Assembly (NCBI GenBank): GCA_016188625.1
Contig: JACPHL010000116.1
Span: 1-22,057, forward strand
Length of the DNA stretch: 22,057 nt
Direction of reading: 5' to 3'
Source: Candidatus Rokuibacteriota bacterium
GTDB taxonomy: Bacteria > Methylomirabilota > Methylomirabilia > Rokubacteriales > JACPHL01
A program made the translations under genes and the position numbers. Below, one piece after another: positions 9,236 to 19,564 of this stretch. Every line of letters begins with the position of its first letter. The stretch's first letter is position 1. The notes below the pieces were generated by a model. The model ran no database searches. It was not told the DNA's origin and worked only from the letters and a program-made list of their open reading frames with translations.

Positions 9236-10696
9236 TCACTCGAAGAACCGCACCAGGTCGTTCCAGAAGGCGAACCCCATGAGCAGGATCAGGAGGGCCA
9301 GCCCGACCTGGTGGGCCAGCTCGCGCTTCCGGAGCGAGAGCGGCTTGCCCATGACCACCTCGATGGCGAAGAAGAGGAGGTGCCCTCCGTCCAGGATCGG
9401 GACGGGGAGGAGGTTCAGGATGGCCAGGTTCACGCTGATCAGGGCCACGAAGAAGGCGTAGTTGACGAGCCCCTGCTGGGCCTGCTGGCCCGCCACCATC
9501 CCGATCTGGAGGGGCCCGCCGAGGTTGGAGGCCGGGATGGTGCCGGTGACGAGCTTCCAGAGGGCCTGGAGGGTCCGGTAGGTCACCTCCCAGGTCTGGC
9601 GGATCCCCTGCCCCACCGCCACCAGCAGGTTGACGCGGCGGTAGACGAGGGTCGTGGCCGGGGCGATCCCGATCCGCCCCTGCTGGATCTCCTCGCCGAG
9701 GGGGGTCCGGTCCCGCACCAGCTCGGGGATGACCTCGACATCGAGCTGCGCCCCGGCCCGCTCCAGGGTCAGCCGCACCGTCCGGCCGGGGCGCCGGTGG
9801 ATCGTCTCGGCGAGCTCGTCCCAGGTCCCGATCGGGCGCCCGTCGAGGGCGACCACCCGGTCCCCGCCCTGGAGCCCCGCCCGGGCGGCGGGCGAGCCCG
9901 GCAGGACCTCCCCGATCCTCGGGGGAAGGTACGGGGTGATCCCCAGATCCCAGACCTCGGTGGGCTCCCCGAAGACCGTCCGGCCCTCGGCGAGCCGGGG
10001 CGTGACGGTCACCTCCCGGGGGGCGTCGTCGCGGGCGACGCTCAGCACGAGCGAACGGCCCTGGGAGCGCTGGACGCGCGCCAGGAGCTCCTCCCACGCG
10101 GTGACGGGCTGGCCGTCCACGCGGACCACCCGGTCGCCGGTCTCGAGCCCCGCCGCGGCGGCGGGCGAGCCGGGCTGGACCCGCCCCACGGTGGCCGGCA
10201 GGATCGGGCGCCCCGCCGTCATGAAGATCAGGGCGAAGATGGCCGCGGCGAGGAAGAAGTTCATCCCGGGGCCGGCGAGGACGATGAGGGTACGGGCCCA
10301 GAGCGGCTTGAGGGAGAACCACTTGCTCCGGTCCGCGCGAAGGGCGTCCGCCGCCTCGACGGTCGGATGGACCAGCTCCTCCCCCTGCGCCTCCTCCCCG
10401 ACCATCTTGACGTAGCCGCCCAGGGGGACGGCCGAGACGCAGTACTCCGTCTCCCGGTGGCGCACGCTCAGGAGCCGGGGGCCGAAGCCGAGGGAGAACC
10501 GCTCCACGCCGACCCCCACGCCCTTGGCGACCAGGAAATGCCCCAGCTCGTGGATGAAGATCAGGATCCCCAGGGCGATGACGGCGCTCGCCACGTAGGA
10601 GGCCACGCCGCCCTGGCTGAAGAAGCGCGCGAGCAGGCCGCCGTCGGCGCTCGCCGTGACCAAGCCGGCGACGGCCATCAACATCATCAGCACCAT
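9236..10696 (-). CDS. rseP: RseP-type site-2 intramembrane zinc metalloprotease
   Basis: Inner-membrane protease of the RseP / site-2 family, which cleaves anti-sigma factors and leftover signal peptides within the membrane; the substrate here is unknown. The product is 486 residues. The first membrane segment (about 35-58) carries the zinc-binding HELGH at 49-53. A second segment is near 135-160. Two tandem PDZ domains follow (about 167-235 and 258-330), each with a GSPA.RAGL-like carboxylate-binding motif. The C-terminal membrane region contains [13 protein letters not shown] (428-440), the third metal ligand motif, and a last hydrophobic segment at the end. The ATG at 10696 has AAGGAG 4 nt away. 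It lies 19 nt after dxr and 11 nt before ispG. Confidence 0.95.
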   Translation of the reverse strand: MVLMMLMAVAGLVTASADGGLLARFFSQGGVASYVASAVIALGILIFIHELGHFLVAKGVGVGVERFSLGFGPRLLSVRHRETEYCVSAVPLGGYVKMVGEEAQGEELVHPTVEAADALRADRSKWFSLKPLWARTLIVLAGPGMNFFLAAAIFALIFMTAGRPILPATVGRVQPGSPAAAAGLETGDRVVRVDGQPVTAWEELLARVQRSQGRSLVLSVARDDAPREVTVTPRLAEGRTVFGEPTEVWDLGITPYLPPRIGEVLPGSPAARAGLQGGDRVVALDGRPIGTWDELAETIHRRPGRTVRLTLERAGAQLDVEVIPELVRDRTPLGEEIQQGRIGIAPATTLVYRRVNLLVAVGQGIRQTWEVTYRTLQALWKLVTGTIPASNLGGPLQIGMVAGQQAQQGLVNYAFFVALISVNLAILNLLPVPILDGGHLLFFAIEVVMGKPLSLRKRELAHQVGLALLILLMGFAFWNDLVRFFE

Positions 10697-10715
10697 GCTG
10701 CTCCTTTCGGTCGGA

Positions 10716-11885
10716 TCAGGACCGCGCCGCGACCGTCCCCAGGGCGACCTGGCTCCAGCGGCGCGTCTCCGCGTCGATCTCGGGGCACTCCTCGGGGCGC
10801 TCGACCGCGCGGGGGGGGTGGGCCTCGAGCGCCTCGGCGATCAGGCCGGGGATCCGGGTGAACCCGATCCGGCCGGCCAGGAACGCCTCCACCGCCACCT
10901 CGTTGGCCGCGTTCAGGACCACGGGGGCCGAGCCCCCGGCCTCGGCCGCCTGCCGCGCCAGCGCCAGGCACGGGAACTTCTCGGCGTCGGGGGGGAGGAA
11001 GGTGAGGGTCCCCACCCGGGTGAGGTCCAGGATCGGGGCCTCGGAGGCGACCCGGTCCGGATAGGTCAGGGCGTAGAGGATCGGGATCCCCATGTCCGGC
11101 ACCCCGAGCTGGGCCAGGACCGAGCCGTCCACGAACTCCACCATCGAGTGCACGATCGACTGCGGGTGGATGACGACCTCGATCCGGGAGAGCGGCAGCC
11201 CGAAGAGCCAGAAGGCCTCGATGATCTCCAGCCCCTTGTTCATGAGCGTCGCCGAGTCCACCGTGATCTTGGCCCCCATCCGCCAGGTGGGGTGCCGGAG
11301 GGCCTCGGCGGGCGTCACCCGCTCCAGCTCCTCGCGCGGGCGGCTCGCGAACGGGCCGCCGGAGGCGGTGAGGAGGATCCGCCGCACCTCCTCGCGCTTC
11401 CCCCCCGCCAGGCACTGGAAGACGGCGCTGTGCTCGGAGTCCACCGGGAACAGCTCCACCCCGGCGGCCCGGGCCGCCGAGGTCATGAGCGCCCCGGCCA
11501 TGACCAGGGCCTCCTTGTTCGCCAGGGCGACGCGCCGGCCGGCGCGGATGGCCGCCATGGTCGGGAGGAGCCCGACCCCGCCCACCAGCGCCGAGAGCAC
11601 GAGGGCGGCGTCGGTCTCCGCGGCCACCGCCGTGATCCCGTCGAGCCCGCCGAAGAGCTCGGGCCTCGGGGGCGGCAGCTCGCGCGCCAACCGGTCCACC
11701 GCCCCGGGATCGAGGAGGGCGACCGCCTGGGGGCGGTGCCGGCGGACCTGCTCGCGGAGCAGTTCGAGGTTCGACCCCCGCGCCGCCAGCCCGGCGACCG
11801 CCAGGCGCTCCGGGAACTGGGCCACCAGCTCGAGGGCGCGCCGGCCGATCGTCCCCGTGGATCCCAGGATCGTGATCCGCTTCAC
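10716..11885 (-). CDS. dxr: 1-deoxy-D-xylulose-5-phosphate reductoisomerase
   Basis: Catalyses the NADPH-dependent conversion of DXP to MEP, the first committed step of the MEP pathway. The product is 389 residues, the usual length. The N-terminal Rossmann motif is GSTGTIGRRALE (8-19). NKEALVMAG lies at 123-131, the metal-binding acids are in VDSEHSA (D149, E151), and SATLMNKGLE supplies E220. The substrate-binding IHPQSIVHSMVEF loop follows, then the C-terminal helical domain with LNAANEVAVEAFL. The start is a GTG at 11885, 3 nt after the cdsA stop, so coupling is likely. Together with ispG it places two MEP enzymes in one operon with uppS. Confidence 0.97.
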   Translation of the reverse strand: MKRITILGSTGTIGRRALELVAQFPERLAVAGLAARGSNLELLREQVRRHRPQAVALLDPGAVDRLARELPPPRPELFGGLDGITAVAAETDAALVLSALVGGVGLLPTMAAIRAGRRVALANKEALVMAGALMTSAARAAGVELFPVDSEHSAVFQCLAGGKREEVRRILLTASGGPFASRPREELERVTPAEALRHPTWRMGAKITVDSATLMNKGLEIIEAFWLFGLPLSRIEVVIHPQSIVHSMVEFVDGSVLAQLGVPDMGIPILYALTYPDRVASEAPILDLTRVGTLTFLPPDAEKFPCLALARQAAEAGGSAPVVLNAANEVAVEAFLAGRIGFTRIPGLIAEALEAHPPRAVERPEECPEIDAETRRWSQVALGTVAARS

Positions 11886-11888
11886 GCC

Positions 11889-12692
11889 TCACCCCGTCAC
11901 GACGAACTGAGCATAATAGTACAGGGCCGGGACGTTGAAGAGCAAGCTGTCCAATCGGTCCAGGAGGCCGCCGTGGCCGGGGATGAGCGAGCCGGCGTCC
12001 TTGGCGCGGGCGGTCCGCTTGAGGGCCGACTCCGTCAGGTCCCCCACCTGCCCGACGACCCCCAGGATCGCGCCGACCGCCGCCGCGTGCCCGGGCCCGA
12101 GGGCCGGGGCGAACCAGAGGGCCCCCGCCGGGGCGGCCACGGCCGAGACCAGGAGTTGGGCCACCGCCCCCTCCACGGTCTTGCCGGGGCTGAGCGTCGG
12201 GCTGAGCTTCCGCCGGCCGAGCACCCGCCCGACGAAGAAGGCCGCGGTCTCCCCCGACCAGGTCACCCACACCAGGAGGAAGATGAGGCCGATCCCGCCG
12301 GGGAGGTCGCGGAGCCAGAGGGCGTGCCCGAGGAGCCAGCCGACATAGAGGACCCCGAGGAGGGTGGAGGCCGCGCCGCCCCACCCGGGGCCCGGATTCC
12401 CGGCCTCGGCCAGCCCCAGGACCAGGAGCCCTGCCACCGCGAGGGAGAGCGCCAGGGGGAGGAGCCAGGGCCACTCGACCCCGAACCCCAGGAGGACCAG
12501 CCCGCCCAGGGCGAGCCCGGGACCCGGGTAGGTCGCGAGCCCTCCCTGGGCGAGCATCCGGTAGAGCTCCCACTGCGCGATCAGCCCCACGGCCAGGACG
12601 AAGGCGACGAAGAGCCAGCGGGGGCCGTAGGCCACCAGGAGGACGAAGAGGGGGAGGAAGACGATCGCGCTGGCGAGCCGCGGGAGCAGCAC
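11889..12692 (-). CDS. cdsA: Phosphatidate cytidylyltransferase (CDP-diglyceride synthase)
   Basis: Integral membrane enzyme that makes CDP-diacylglycerol from phosphatidate and CTP for phospholipid synthesis. The product is 267 residues with several hydrophobic segments from residue 5 onward. The family signature is near the C-terminus: SALKRTARAKDAGSLIPGHG followed by GLLDRLDSL. The conserved LSPGKTVEG loop is also present. The frame stays open upstream through uppS, but the GTG at 12692 is chosen because a GAGG lies 6 nt before it and the hydrophobic N-terminus starts there; uppS ends 23 nt upstream. No ATG start is available nearby, so the exact start is moderately uncertain. Confidence 0.93.
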   Translation of the reverse strand: MLLPRLASAIVFLPLFVLLVAYGPRWLFVAFVLAVGLIAQWELYRMLAQGGLATYPGPGLALGGLVLLGFGVEWPWLLPLALSLAVAGLLVLGLAEAGNPGPGWGGAASTLLGVLYVGWLLGHALWLRDLPGGIGLIFLLVWVTWSGETAAFFVGRVLGRRKLSPTLSPGKTVEGAVAQLLVSAVAAPAGALWFAPALGPGHAAAVGAILGVVGQVGDLTESALKRTARAKDAGSLIPGHGGLLDRLDSLLFNVPALYYYAQFVVTG

Positions 12693-12715
12693 GAGACGCC
12701 TCGGCGCTCGCCTGC

Positions 12716-13471
12716 CTAGACCCCGCCGAAGCGTCGGGAGCGCTGCTGGAAGTCGGCGATGGCCTGGTAGAGGTCCCGGGGGGAGAAATCGGGCCAGAGG
12801 GTGGGGGTCACCCAGAGCTCCGTGTAGGCGATCTGCCAGAGGAGGAAGTTGGAGATCCGCATCTCGCCGCTCGTCCGGATCAGGAGGTCGGGATCGGGCA
12901 CGCCCCGAGTGTCGAGGTGCTCGGCGAGGCGGGCCTCGTCGATCGCCTCCGGGGCGAGCTCCCCGGCCGCCACCCGGCGGGCGAGGGCCCGGATCGCCTC
13001 GACCAGCTCCCGGCGCGCCCCGTAGTTGAGGGCGATGACGAGGGTGAGCCCGCTGTTGGCTCGGGTGGCCTCCAGGGCGCGCTCCACCCCACGCCGGACG
13101 CTCGGCGCGAGGGCCTCGAGCCGCCCGATGACCCGGAGCCGGACGTTGGACTCGATCAGCTCGGGGAGCTCCCGGTCGATGGAGCTCTCGAGGAGCCCCA
13201 TGAGGAACTCCACCTCGCCGGCGGGCCGGCTCCAGTTCTCGGACGAGAAGGCGTAGAGGGTCAGGTAGCCCAGGCCGAGGCGCCCGGCGGCCCGGACGAT
13301 CTCCCGCGCCGCCTTCACCCCTTCGCGATGGCCGGCGATCCGCGGCAGGCCGCGGCCCCGCGCCCACCGTCCGTTGCCGTCCATGATGATGGCGGCGTGG
13401 CGGGGGAGGGGGCAGGCCTTGATCGCCGCCAGGAGGGCCTCTTCGGTGAGCTCCGCGGTGGCCCGGCTCAC
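12716..13471 (-). CDS. uppS: Undecaprenyl diphosphate synthase (cis-prenyltransferase)
   Basis: Extends farnesyl diphosphate with isopentenyl diphosphate to the C55 lipid carrier for peptidoglycan and O-antigen. The product is 251 residues. The catalytic MDGNGRWA motif is at 30-37 (D31), followed by [13 protein letters not shown], the [12 protein letters not shown] motif, and [16 protein letters not shown]. The C-terminal [20 protein letters not shown] binds the homoallylic substrate diphosphate. The start is a GTG at 13471 with GGAG 8 nt upstream, 25 nt after frr. It uses products of the pathway containing dxr and ispG in the same operon. Confidence 0.96.
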   Translation of the reverse strand: MSRATAELTEEALLAAIKACPLPRHAAIIMDGNGRWARGRGLPRIAGHREGVKAAREIVRAAGRLGLGYLTLYAFSSENWSRPAGEVEFLMGLLESSIDRELPELIESNVRLRVIGRLEALAPSVRRGVERALEATRANSGLTLVIALNYGARRELVEAIRALARRVAAGELAPEAIDEARLAEHLDTRGVPDPDLLIRTSGEMRISNFLLWQIAYTELWVTPTLWPDFSPRDLYQAIADFQQRSRRFGGV

Positions 13472-13496
13472 GGATCCGACTCCGCCGCGGGCGGCC

Positions 13497-14051
13497 TCAA
13501 AATTCCAGGATCTCCTGCTCCTTCTTCTTGAGGAGCTCGTCCACCCGCTCGATGAAGCGGTCGGTCAGCTTCTGGAGCTCGGCCTCCCCGCGCTTGGCCT
13601 CGTCCTCGGAGAGCTTCTTCTCCTTCTCCTGGGCCCGGAGCCGCTCCTTGGCCTCCCGGCGGACGTTGCGCACCGCGACCCGGGTCTCCTCGGCCAGCTT
13701 CCCCACCAGCCTGGCCAGCTGCCTCCGGCGCTCCTCGGTGAGGGGCGGGATGTTGAGACGGATCACCTTGCCGTCGTTGACCGGGGTGAGGCCGAGGTCG
13801 GATTTCTGGATCGCCTTCTCGATCTTGGACAGGAGGCTCGCGTCCCAGGGCTGGACTAGGAGGGTCCTGGGGTCCGGCACCGCCAGCGTGGCCACCTGGT
13901 GGACGGGCGTGGGGGTGTTGTAGTACTCGACCTTGATCCCCTCCAGGAGGGCCGTGGTGGCCCGTCCGGTCCTGACCCCGGCGAACTCCCGGGTCAGGGT
14001 CTCGATGGCCTTCTGCATCTTCGCTTCGGTGTCCTTGAAGTCCGCTGGCAT
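13497..14051 (-). CDS. frr: Ribosome recycling factor
   Basis: With EF-G, splits post-termination ribosomes. The product is 184 residues, close to the usual 185. It starts [18 protein letters not shown] and contains the hinge and domain II motifs [31 protein letters not shown] and [15 protein letters not shown]. The characteristic [16 protein letters not shown] and the long C-terminal helix [12 protein letters not shown]...[21 protein letters not shown] follow. The ATG at 14051 is preferred because GAGAGG lies 8 nt upstream and the length fits; an in-frame GTG three codons earlier lies only 3 nt from the pyrH stop. Confidence 0.97.
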   Translation of the reverse strand: MPADFKDTEAKMQKAIETLTREFAGVRTGRATTALLEGIKVEYYNTPTPVHQVATLAVPDPRTLLVQPWDASLLSKIEKAIQKSDLGLTPVNDGKVIRLNIPPLTEERRRQLARLVGKLAEETRVAVRNVRREAKERLRAQEKEKKLSEDEAKRGEAELQKLTDRFIERVDELLKKKEQEILEF

Positions 14052-14063
14052 GGCCGCCACCTC

Positions 14064-15258
<1,195 letters not shown>

Positions 15259-15277
15259 GTGGTCCGATCCTCCGCCC

Positions 15278-16060
15278 CTAGGGGCTCGCCTCCAACGATT
15301 TGACGGATTCCGCCAGCTCCTCGCCCTCCGGGACATCCTCGGCCTCGGGTGCCGGCTCCTCGGCGGCCACCTTCGCCTCCACGCCGCGCCCCTCGAGGAC
15401 GGCGTCGGCCATCCTGGCCGTGATCAGGCGGATGGCCCGGATGGCGTCGTCGTTGCCCGGGATGGGGTAGGCGATCCCGCTCGGGTCGCAGTTGGTGTCC
15501 AGGATGGCGACGACGGGGATGGCCAGCTTCTGCGCCTCGGCCACCGCGATCTTCTCCTTGCGGGTGTCCACGACGTAGACGGCCGAGGGCAGCCGGTCCA
15601 TCTCCTTGATCCCGGCCAGGGCCCGATCGAGCTTGATCCGCTCCCGCTCCAGGCCCAGGGCCTCCTTCTTGGGCAGGCGGTCGTACTCGCCGGTCTCCCG
15701 CATCTCCCCGAGCCGCCGGAGGCGGTCGATGGACTTGCGGATGGTCTGGAAGTTGGTGAGGGTCCCGCCCAGCCAGCGCTGGTTGACGTAGAACATCCCG
15801 CAGCGGGTCGCCTCCTCCGAGATCGCCCCCTGGGCCTGCTTCTTCGTCCCGACGAAGAGGACCGTCCCGCCGTTGGCGGCCAGGTCCCGGACGAAGAGGT
15901 GGGCCTCGCGGAACTTCTTCAGGGTCTTCTGCAGGTCGATGATGTAGATGCCGTTCCGCTCCCCGAAGATGAACTTGGCCATCTTGGGGTTCCACCGCTT
16001 GGTCTGGTGACCGAAGTGGACCCCCGCCTCGAGGAGCTCCTTCATCGTCACATGGGCCAT
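15278..16060 (-). CDS. rpsB: 30S ribosomal protein S2
   Basis: Structural protein of the small subunit, needed late in assembly. The product is 260 residues. It begins with [20 protein letters not shown], the first S2 signature. [30 protein letters not shown], the [17 protein letters not shown] signature, and the C-terminal [20 protein letters not shown] follow. The last 35 residues are an acidic Glu/Ala/Pro tail, longer than in E. coli-type S2. The ATG at 16060 has GGAGG 7 nt upstream; an upstream extension lacks homology. It lies 19 nt before tsf, the usual partner. Confidence 0.97.
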   Translation of the reverse strand: MAHVTMKELLEAGVHFGHQTKRWNPKMAKFIFGERNGIYIIDLQKTLKKFREAHLFVRDLAANGGTVLFVGTKKQAQGAISEEATRCGMFYVNQRWLGGTLTNFQTIRKSIDRLRRLGEMRETGEYDRLPKKEALGLERERIKLDRALAGIKEMDRLPSAVYVVDTRKEKIAVAEAQKLAIPVVAILDTNCDPSGIAYPIPGNDDAIRAIRLITARMADAVLEGRGVEAKVAAEEPAPEAEDVPEGEELAESVKSLEASP

Positions 16061-16140
16061 CAGCTCGCCTCCTTCGGTTCGCCTCCGCCCCCCGGCCCTC
16101 CCGGGCACCGAATCTGGGGGGCGTGTGAGATGGATGGTCA

Positions 16141-16156
16141 GGTCCCCGTCGGGACC
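16141..16156 (-). other. Short perfect hairpin between argJ and rpsB
   Basis: GGTCCC / GGGACC with a 4-nt loop lies 1 nt after the argJ stop, within the 97-nt argJ-rpsB gap. There is no U-tract, so it is not a convincing intrinsic terminator. It could be a processing or leader structure of the rpsB transcript. No promoter of quality was seen in this gap. Confidence 0.35.
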
Positions 16157-16157
16157 G

Positions 16158-17369
16158 TCACGAGTATCTCGTATTTATCTTGACATACTCTTCCGTGAGG
16201 TCGCACGTCCAGATTCGATCCCGGGCGTGCCCCAGCCCCAGGTCCACCTGGATCAGGACCTCCTTCTTCGCCAGCTCCGCCTTCATCCGCTCCCGGAGGG
16301 CGCCCTCCCGGAGCCTGCCGCCAGCGACCACCTGCTCGTCGCCGAACCAGAGGGCTACCCGGTCCTCCTCCACCGCCGCCCCGCTCGCCCCCAGGGCCGC
16401 GATCACCCGCCCCCAGTTCGGGTCCTCGCCCGCCAGGGCGGTCTTCACCAGGAGGGAGTTGGCGATGGCGCGGGCCGCGACCTCGGCGTCGCGCCGGCTC
16501 CGGGCCCCGCGCACCTGGACCTCGACGATCCGGGTCGCCCCCTCCCCGTCACGGACGAGCATGAGGGCCAGGCGCTGGGCGAGAGTCTCCAGGGCCTGCT
16601 GGAAGGCCCGGAAGCCCCTCCCGCCCCGCCGCACCGGCCGGTTCTCCGCCAGCCCGTTGGCCAGGGCGAAGACGGTGTCGCTGGTCGAGCGGTCGCCGTC
16701 CACGCTGATCCGGTTGAACGAGCCGGCCACCGCCCGGCGCAGGGCCGCCTGGAGGGCGTCCTGGGCGATCGCCAGGTCGGTGGCCAGGAAGCAGAGCATC
16801 GTCGCCATCCGCGGGTGCACCATCCCCGCGCCCTTGGCGATCCCGCCCAGCGTGATCGGCCGGCCGCCGATCTCGACCCGGAGGGCGGCCTCCTTGGGGT
16901 GGGGGTCGGTGGTCATGATCCCCTCGGCGGCGTGGCGGCTCCCCTGGGGCGAGAGGGCCTTGACCAGCTTGGGGAGGGCCGCCCGGATCTTCTCCATGGG
17001 CAGCGGCTGCCCGATGATCCCGGTGGAGGCCACCAGGACGCGCCCCACCGGGATGCGGAGGGCGGCGGCGACGAGCTGGGCCATCTCCAGGGCGTCCTCG
17101 ACCCCCTGCTCGCCCGTCGCCACGTTGGCGTTGCCGCTCGAGGCGACGATGGCCTGGGCCGCGCCCCCCTTGAGGTGCTCTCGCGAGACCTTGATCGGCG
17201 CCCCCTGGATCCGGTTGGTGGTGAAGACGGCGGCCGCGGCCGCGGGGACCGAGGAGTAGACGAGCGCCAGATCCGGCTTCCCCCCGGCCTTGATCCCGCC
17301 GTGGATGCCGGCCGCGAGGATCCCCGGGACCGCGGTAACGCCCCCCTCCAGCCACTCGACCTCGGGCAT
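16158..17369 (-). CDS. argJ: Bifunctional ornithine acetyltransferase / N-acetylglutamate synthase
   Basis: Transfers the acetyl group from N-acetylornithine to glutamate (cyclic arginine pathway); some members also use acetyl-CoA. The product is 403 residues. ArgJ is made as a proenzyme that cleaves itself before a Thr, and the motif [16 protein letters not shown] is present with T190 as the expected nucleophile. Other conserved segments are [47 protein letters not shown], and the C-terminus [12 protein letters not shown] and [14 protein letters not shown]. The ATG at 17369 is 7 nt after the argC stop; no strong Shine-Dalgarno is seen, so coupling to argC is likely. Whether it is mono- or bifunctional cannot be decided from sequence. 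Confidence 0.96.
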   Translation of the reverse strand: MPEVEWLEGGVTAVPGILAAGIHGGIKAGGKPDLALVYSSVPAAAAAVFTTNRIQGAPIKVSREHLKGGAAQAIVASSGNANVATGEQGVEDALEMAQLVAAALRIPVGRVLVASTGIIGQPLPMEKIRAALPKLVKALSPQGSRHAAEGIMTTDPHPKEAALRVEIGGRPITLGGIAKGAGMVHPRMATMLCFLATDLAIAQDALQAALRRAVAGSFNRISVDGDRSTSDTVFALANGLAENRPVRRGGRGFRAFQQALETLAQRLALMLVRDGEGATRIVEVQVRGARSRRDAEVAARAIANSLLVKTALAGEDPNWGRVIAALGASGAAVEEDRVALWFGDEQVVAGGRLREGALRERMKAELAKKEVLIQVDLGLGHARDRIWTCDLTEEYVKINTRYS

Positions 17370-17376
17370 CGCCGGC

Positions 17377-18414
17377 TCAGGGGTAGAAGGGCGGGGCCTC
17401 GAGCCCGGTGCGCTCGTCCCACCCGTACATGATGTTCAGGTTCTGGACGGCGTTGGCCGCGCCGCCCTTGCCGAGGTTGTCGATGGCCGCGAGGCAGATG
17501 GCCCGGTGGGTCCGCGCCTCCGCCACCACCGTCACGTCGCAGAAGTTGGAGCCCAGGACGGCCCGCGTGCTCGGGAGCTCCCCCTCCCCCAGGACCCGGA
17601 CGAACGGCTCCCGCTCGTAGGCCTCGCGGTAGAGGGCGAGCATCTCGGCGGTCGTCGCGGCCCGCGCCAGCGGGACGTAGGCGGTGGTGAAGAGCCCCCG
17701 GTTCAGCGGGACCAGGTGCGGGGTGAAGGTGACGCGGACCTCCGCGCCGGCGACCTGCGTCAGCTCCTGCTCGATCTCCGGAGTGTGGCGGTGCCGGCCG
17801 ACCCCGTAGGCCTGGAGGTTCTCGTTCGCCTCGGTGAAGAGGTACATCTCCTCCAGCCGCTTCCCCGCGCCGGTGACGCCGGACTTGGCGTCGATGACGA
17901 GCCCCTCGCCCGCGAGCCCGGCGACGAGCAGCGGGAGGACGGCCAGGATGGCCGAGGCCGGATAGCACCCCGGGTTGGCCACCAGCTGGGCCTGGGCGAT
18001 CTCCTTCCGGTACCGCTCCGGGAGCCCGTAGACCGCCTCGGCGAGCCCGTCGGGGTCGGTGTGCGGGGTCCGGTACCAGGTCTCGAAGACCGCCGGGTCC
18101 CGGAGCCGGTAGTCCGCCGAAAGGTCCACCACCCGCCGCCCGTGGCGCCGGAGGACGGGGACGACGCGGTGGGCCTCGGCGTGGGGGAGGGCCAGGAAGA
18201 CGCACTCCGCGACCGTGGCCAGGCGCTCGGGGTCGAGCGCCTCGAGCACCAGCGGGGCGTGGCCGCGAAGGCTCGGGACGAGCCGCTCGAGCGGCATACC
18301 GGCCGAGCGCTCGGAGGTCACCGCGGCCAGGCGGACCTCGGGGTGGCGGAGGAGGAGCCGGAGGAGCTCCCCCCCCATGTAGCCCGAGGCCCCGGCCACG
18401 GCCACCTGGATCAC
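17377..18414 (-). CDS. argC: N-acetyl-gamma-glutamyl-phosphate reductase
   Basis: Third step of arginine synthesis: NADPH reduction of N-acetylglutamyl phosphate to the semialdehyde. The product is 345 residues. The Rossmann motif GASGYMGGEL is at 8-17. The catalytic cysteine is in VANPGCYPAS (C150). LSADYRLRD, DAKSGVTGAGK, the His-rich YGVGRHRHTPEIEQ and FTPHLVPLNRG are all family features. The start is a GTG at 18414 with GAGGG 9 nt upstream. The leader contains copy A of the dispersed hairpin repeat. It precedes argJ by 7 nt, so the two form an arginine pair placed between rpsI and rpsB. Confidence 0.96.
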   Translation of the reverse strand: MIQVAVAGASGYMGGELLRLLLRHPEVRLAAVTSERSAGMPLERLVPSLRGHAPLVLEALDPERLATVAECVFLALPHAEAHRVVPVLRRHGRRVVDLSADYRLRDPAVFETWYRTPHTDPDGLAEAVYGLPERYRKEIAQAQLVANPGCYPASAILAVLPLLVAGLAGEGLVIDAKSGVTGAGKRLEEMYLFTEANENLQAYGVGRHRHTPEIEQELTQVAGAEVRVTFTPHLVPLNRGLFTTAYVPLARAATTAEMLALYREAYEREPFVRVLGEGELPSTRAVLGSNFCDVTVVAEARTHRAICLAAIDNLGKGGAANAVQNLNIMYGWDERTGLEAPPFYP

Positions 18415-18425
18415 GTCCTAGGTCC

Positions 18426-18551
18426 CTCGGAGGGGGGCTCACGCCCCCCTTCCGAACCTCCCCCCAAGGTTGCGCGGGTCAAGCCCGCGCTCGGAGCGGA
18501 CCACCCAATCCGCGAGCCGAGGATCGAGAGCGCACAGCATTACTCCCACGG
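18426..18551 (+). repeat. Dispersed multi-hairpin intergenic repeat, copy A
   Basis: On the plus strand it has the same order as copy B: hairpin 1 (AGGGGGGC, 4-nt loop, GCCCCCCT at 18431-18450), AACCTCCCCCC, hairpin 2 (GCGCGGG / CCCGCGC, loop TCAAG), hairpin 3 (GCGGA / TCCGC inside a TCGG / CCGA outer stem), and a GAGCGCACAGCATTA tail. It is inverted relative to copy B (5171-5298, minus). It lies between argC and the rpsI terminator, so it forms the argC leader. Together with the terminator it accounts for the roughly 200-nt gap between rpsI and argC. Confidence 0.8.
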
Positions 18552-18568
18552 TAGTCCCCTCCGCAGAC

Positions 18569-18599
18569 AAAAAGGGGAAGGTCGCCCGGACCTTCCCCC
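18569..18599 (-). terminator. Intrinsic terminator of the rplM-rpsI operon
   Basis: On the minus strand a 10-bp perfect GC-rich stem GGGGAAGGTC / GACCTTCCCC with a 5-nt loop (18598-18574) is followed by five T residues (18573-18569). It begins about 20 nt after the rpsI stop, so it most likely ends the ribosomal-protein transcript and separates it from argC. Confidence 0.88.
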
Positions 18600-18616
18600 G
18601 AAGACGGCGCCGGCCG

Positions 18617-19012
18617 TCACCGCTTGGAGAACTGGAAGCGCTTCCGCGCACCGGGCTGACCGTACTTCTTGCGCTCCTTCATCCGGGGATCGCGCGTGAG
18701 GAACCCCGCGCGCTTGAGCTGGGCCCGCAGCTTGTCGTCGTAGACGAGCAGGGCCCGGGCGATCCCGTGGCGCACCGCCCCCGCCTGGCCCGACAGCCCG
18801 CCCCCCCCCACGTTGACCAGGACGTCGAACTGGGCGGCCGTGCCGGTCAGCTCCAGCGGCTGGGCGATGAGGAGCCGATGGGTCTCGCGGGGAAAGTACT
18901 CCGCCACGGCGCGCTTGTTGACCTTCATCTCCCCCCGGCCGGGCCGGAGCCAGACCCGGGCCACGGAGGTCTTCCGTCGCCCGGTCCCGTAGTACTGGAC
19001 CGTTGTCGCCAC
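18617..19012 (-). CDS. rpsI: 30S ribosomal protein S9
   Basis: Small-subunit protein whose C-terminal tail reaches the P-site tRNA. The product is 131 residues. It has [39 protein letters not shown], and the basic C-terminus [19 protein letters not shown] ending QFSKR, the hallmark SKR tail. The start is a GTG at 19012, 2 nt after the rplM stop, with GGAGGA inside the end of rplM. The pair rplM-rpsI is nearly universal. Confidence 0.97.
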   Translation of the reverse strand: MATTVQYYGTGRRKTSVARVWLRPGRGEMKVNKRAVAEYFPRETHRLLIAQPLELTGTAAQFDVLVNVGGGGLSGQAGAVRHGIARALLVYDDKLRAQLKRAGFLTRDPRMKERKKYGQPGARKRFQFSKR

Positions 19013-19014
19013 GG

Positions 19015-19458
19015 CTATGCCTTCCTCCTCCCCACCTCGAGGGGCTCGGGGCGCTGGGACTGGTGGGGGTGCTCCGGCCCCCGGTACACCTTGAGCTTCC
19101 GGAACATGGCCCGCCCGAGCTTGGTCTTGGGGAGCATCCCCGAGACCGCCCACTCGATGACCCGCTCGGGGCGGGTCCGGAGCAGCTTCCCCGCGGTCAC
19201 TTCCCTGAGCCCCCCGATGTACCCTGAGTGGGAGCGGTAGACCTTGTCCGTGAGCTTCCGCCCCGTGAGGTGGACCTTCTCGGCGTTGACGACGATCACG
19301 TGATCCCCGACCGGGAGATGGGGCGAGTAGATCGGCTTGTGCTTCCCGCGCAGGATGGTGGCCACCCGCGAGGCCAGGCGCCCGAGCACCTGGTCCTCGG
19401 CGTCCACCACGTACCACTTCTCGGGGCCCTCGGCCAGCCCCGGATGTAGCGTCGGCAT
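19015..19458 (-). CDS. rplM: 50S ribosomal protein L13
   Basis: Early-assembly large-subunit protein. The product is 147 residues. Visible family segments are [60 protein letters not shown] and the L13 signature region [20 protein letters not shown]. The C-terminus [17 protein letters not shown] is typical. The ATG at 19458 fits family length; an upstream in-frame TTG would add 11 unconserved residues. A strong promoter lies 40-68 nt upstream. Confidence 0.97.
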   Translation of the reverse strand: MPTLHPGLAEGPEKWYVVDAEDQVLGRLASRVATILRGKHKPIYSPHLPVGDHVIVVNAEKVHLTGRKLTDKVYRSHSGYIGGLREVTAGKLLRTRPERVIEWAVSGMLPKTKLGRAMFRKLKVYRGPEHPHQSQRPEPLEVGRRKA

Positions 19459-19497
19459 GCTCCCGTTCCGTCCCTTCGGATCAAGTCGCAAAACCTA

Positions 19498-19526
19498 ACC
19501 TTAGCTGAAATGGCGCGATGTGTCAA
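19498..19526 (-). promoter_or_regulatory. Sigma70-type promoter of rplM-rpsI
   Basis: On the minus strand a perfect TTGACA (19526-19521), a 17-nt spacer and TAAGGT (19503-19498) lie between nth and rplM. The expected start near 19491 gives a leader of about 33 nt before the rplM ATG. The local AT-rich patch stands out in this GC-rich window. Confidence 0.75.
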
Positions 19527-19564
19527 GGCCCAAGCCGTTGCCGGGGGGGCGCGGCGCGGCAGGG

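Noticed and set aside
16178-16184. A TTGACA on the plus strand near the end of argJ.
   Set aside because: No -10 element at the right distance and no plus-strand gene downstream; it lies inside argJ coding sequence.
18439-18651. Small open frame across the rpsI-argC gap (ending LADWVVRSERGLD...GRFGRGA), with a similar peptide opposite copy B near 5188-5290.
   Set aside because: The peptide similarity follows from the DNA repeat itself. One copy is antisense to the operon, there is no ribosome-binding site, and the region has stable hairpins and a terminator, so a gene is not supported.
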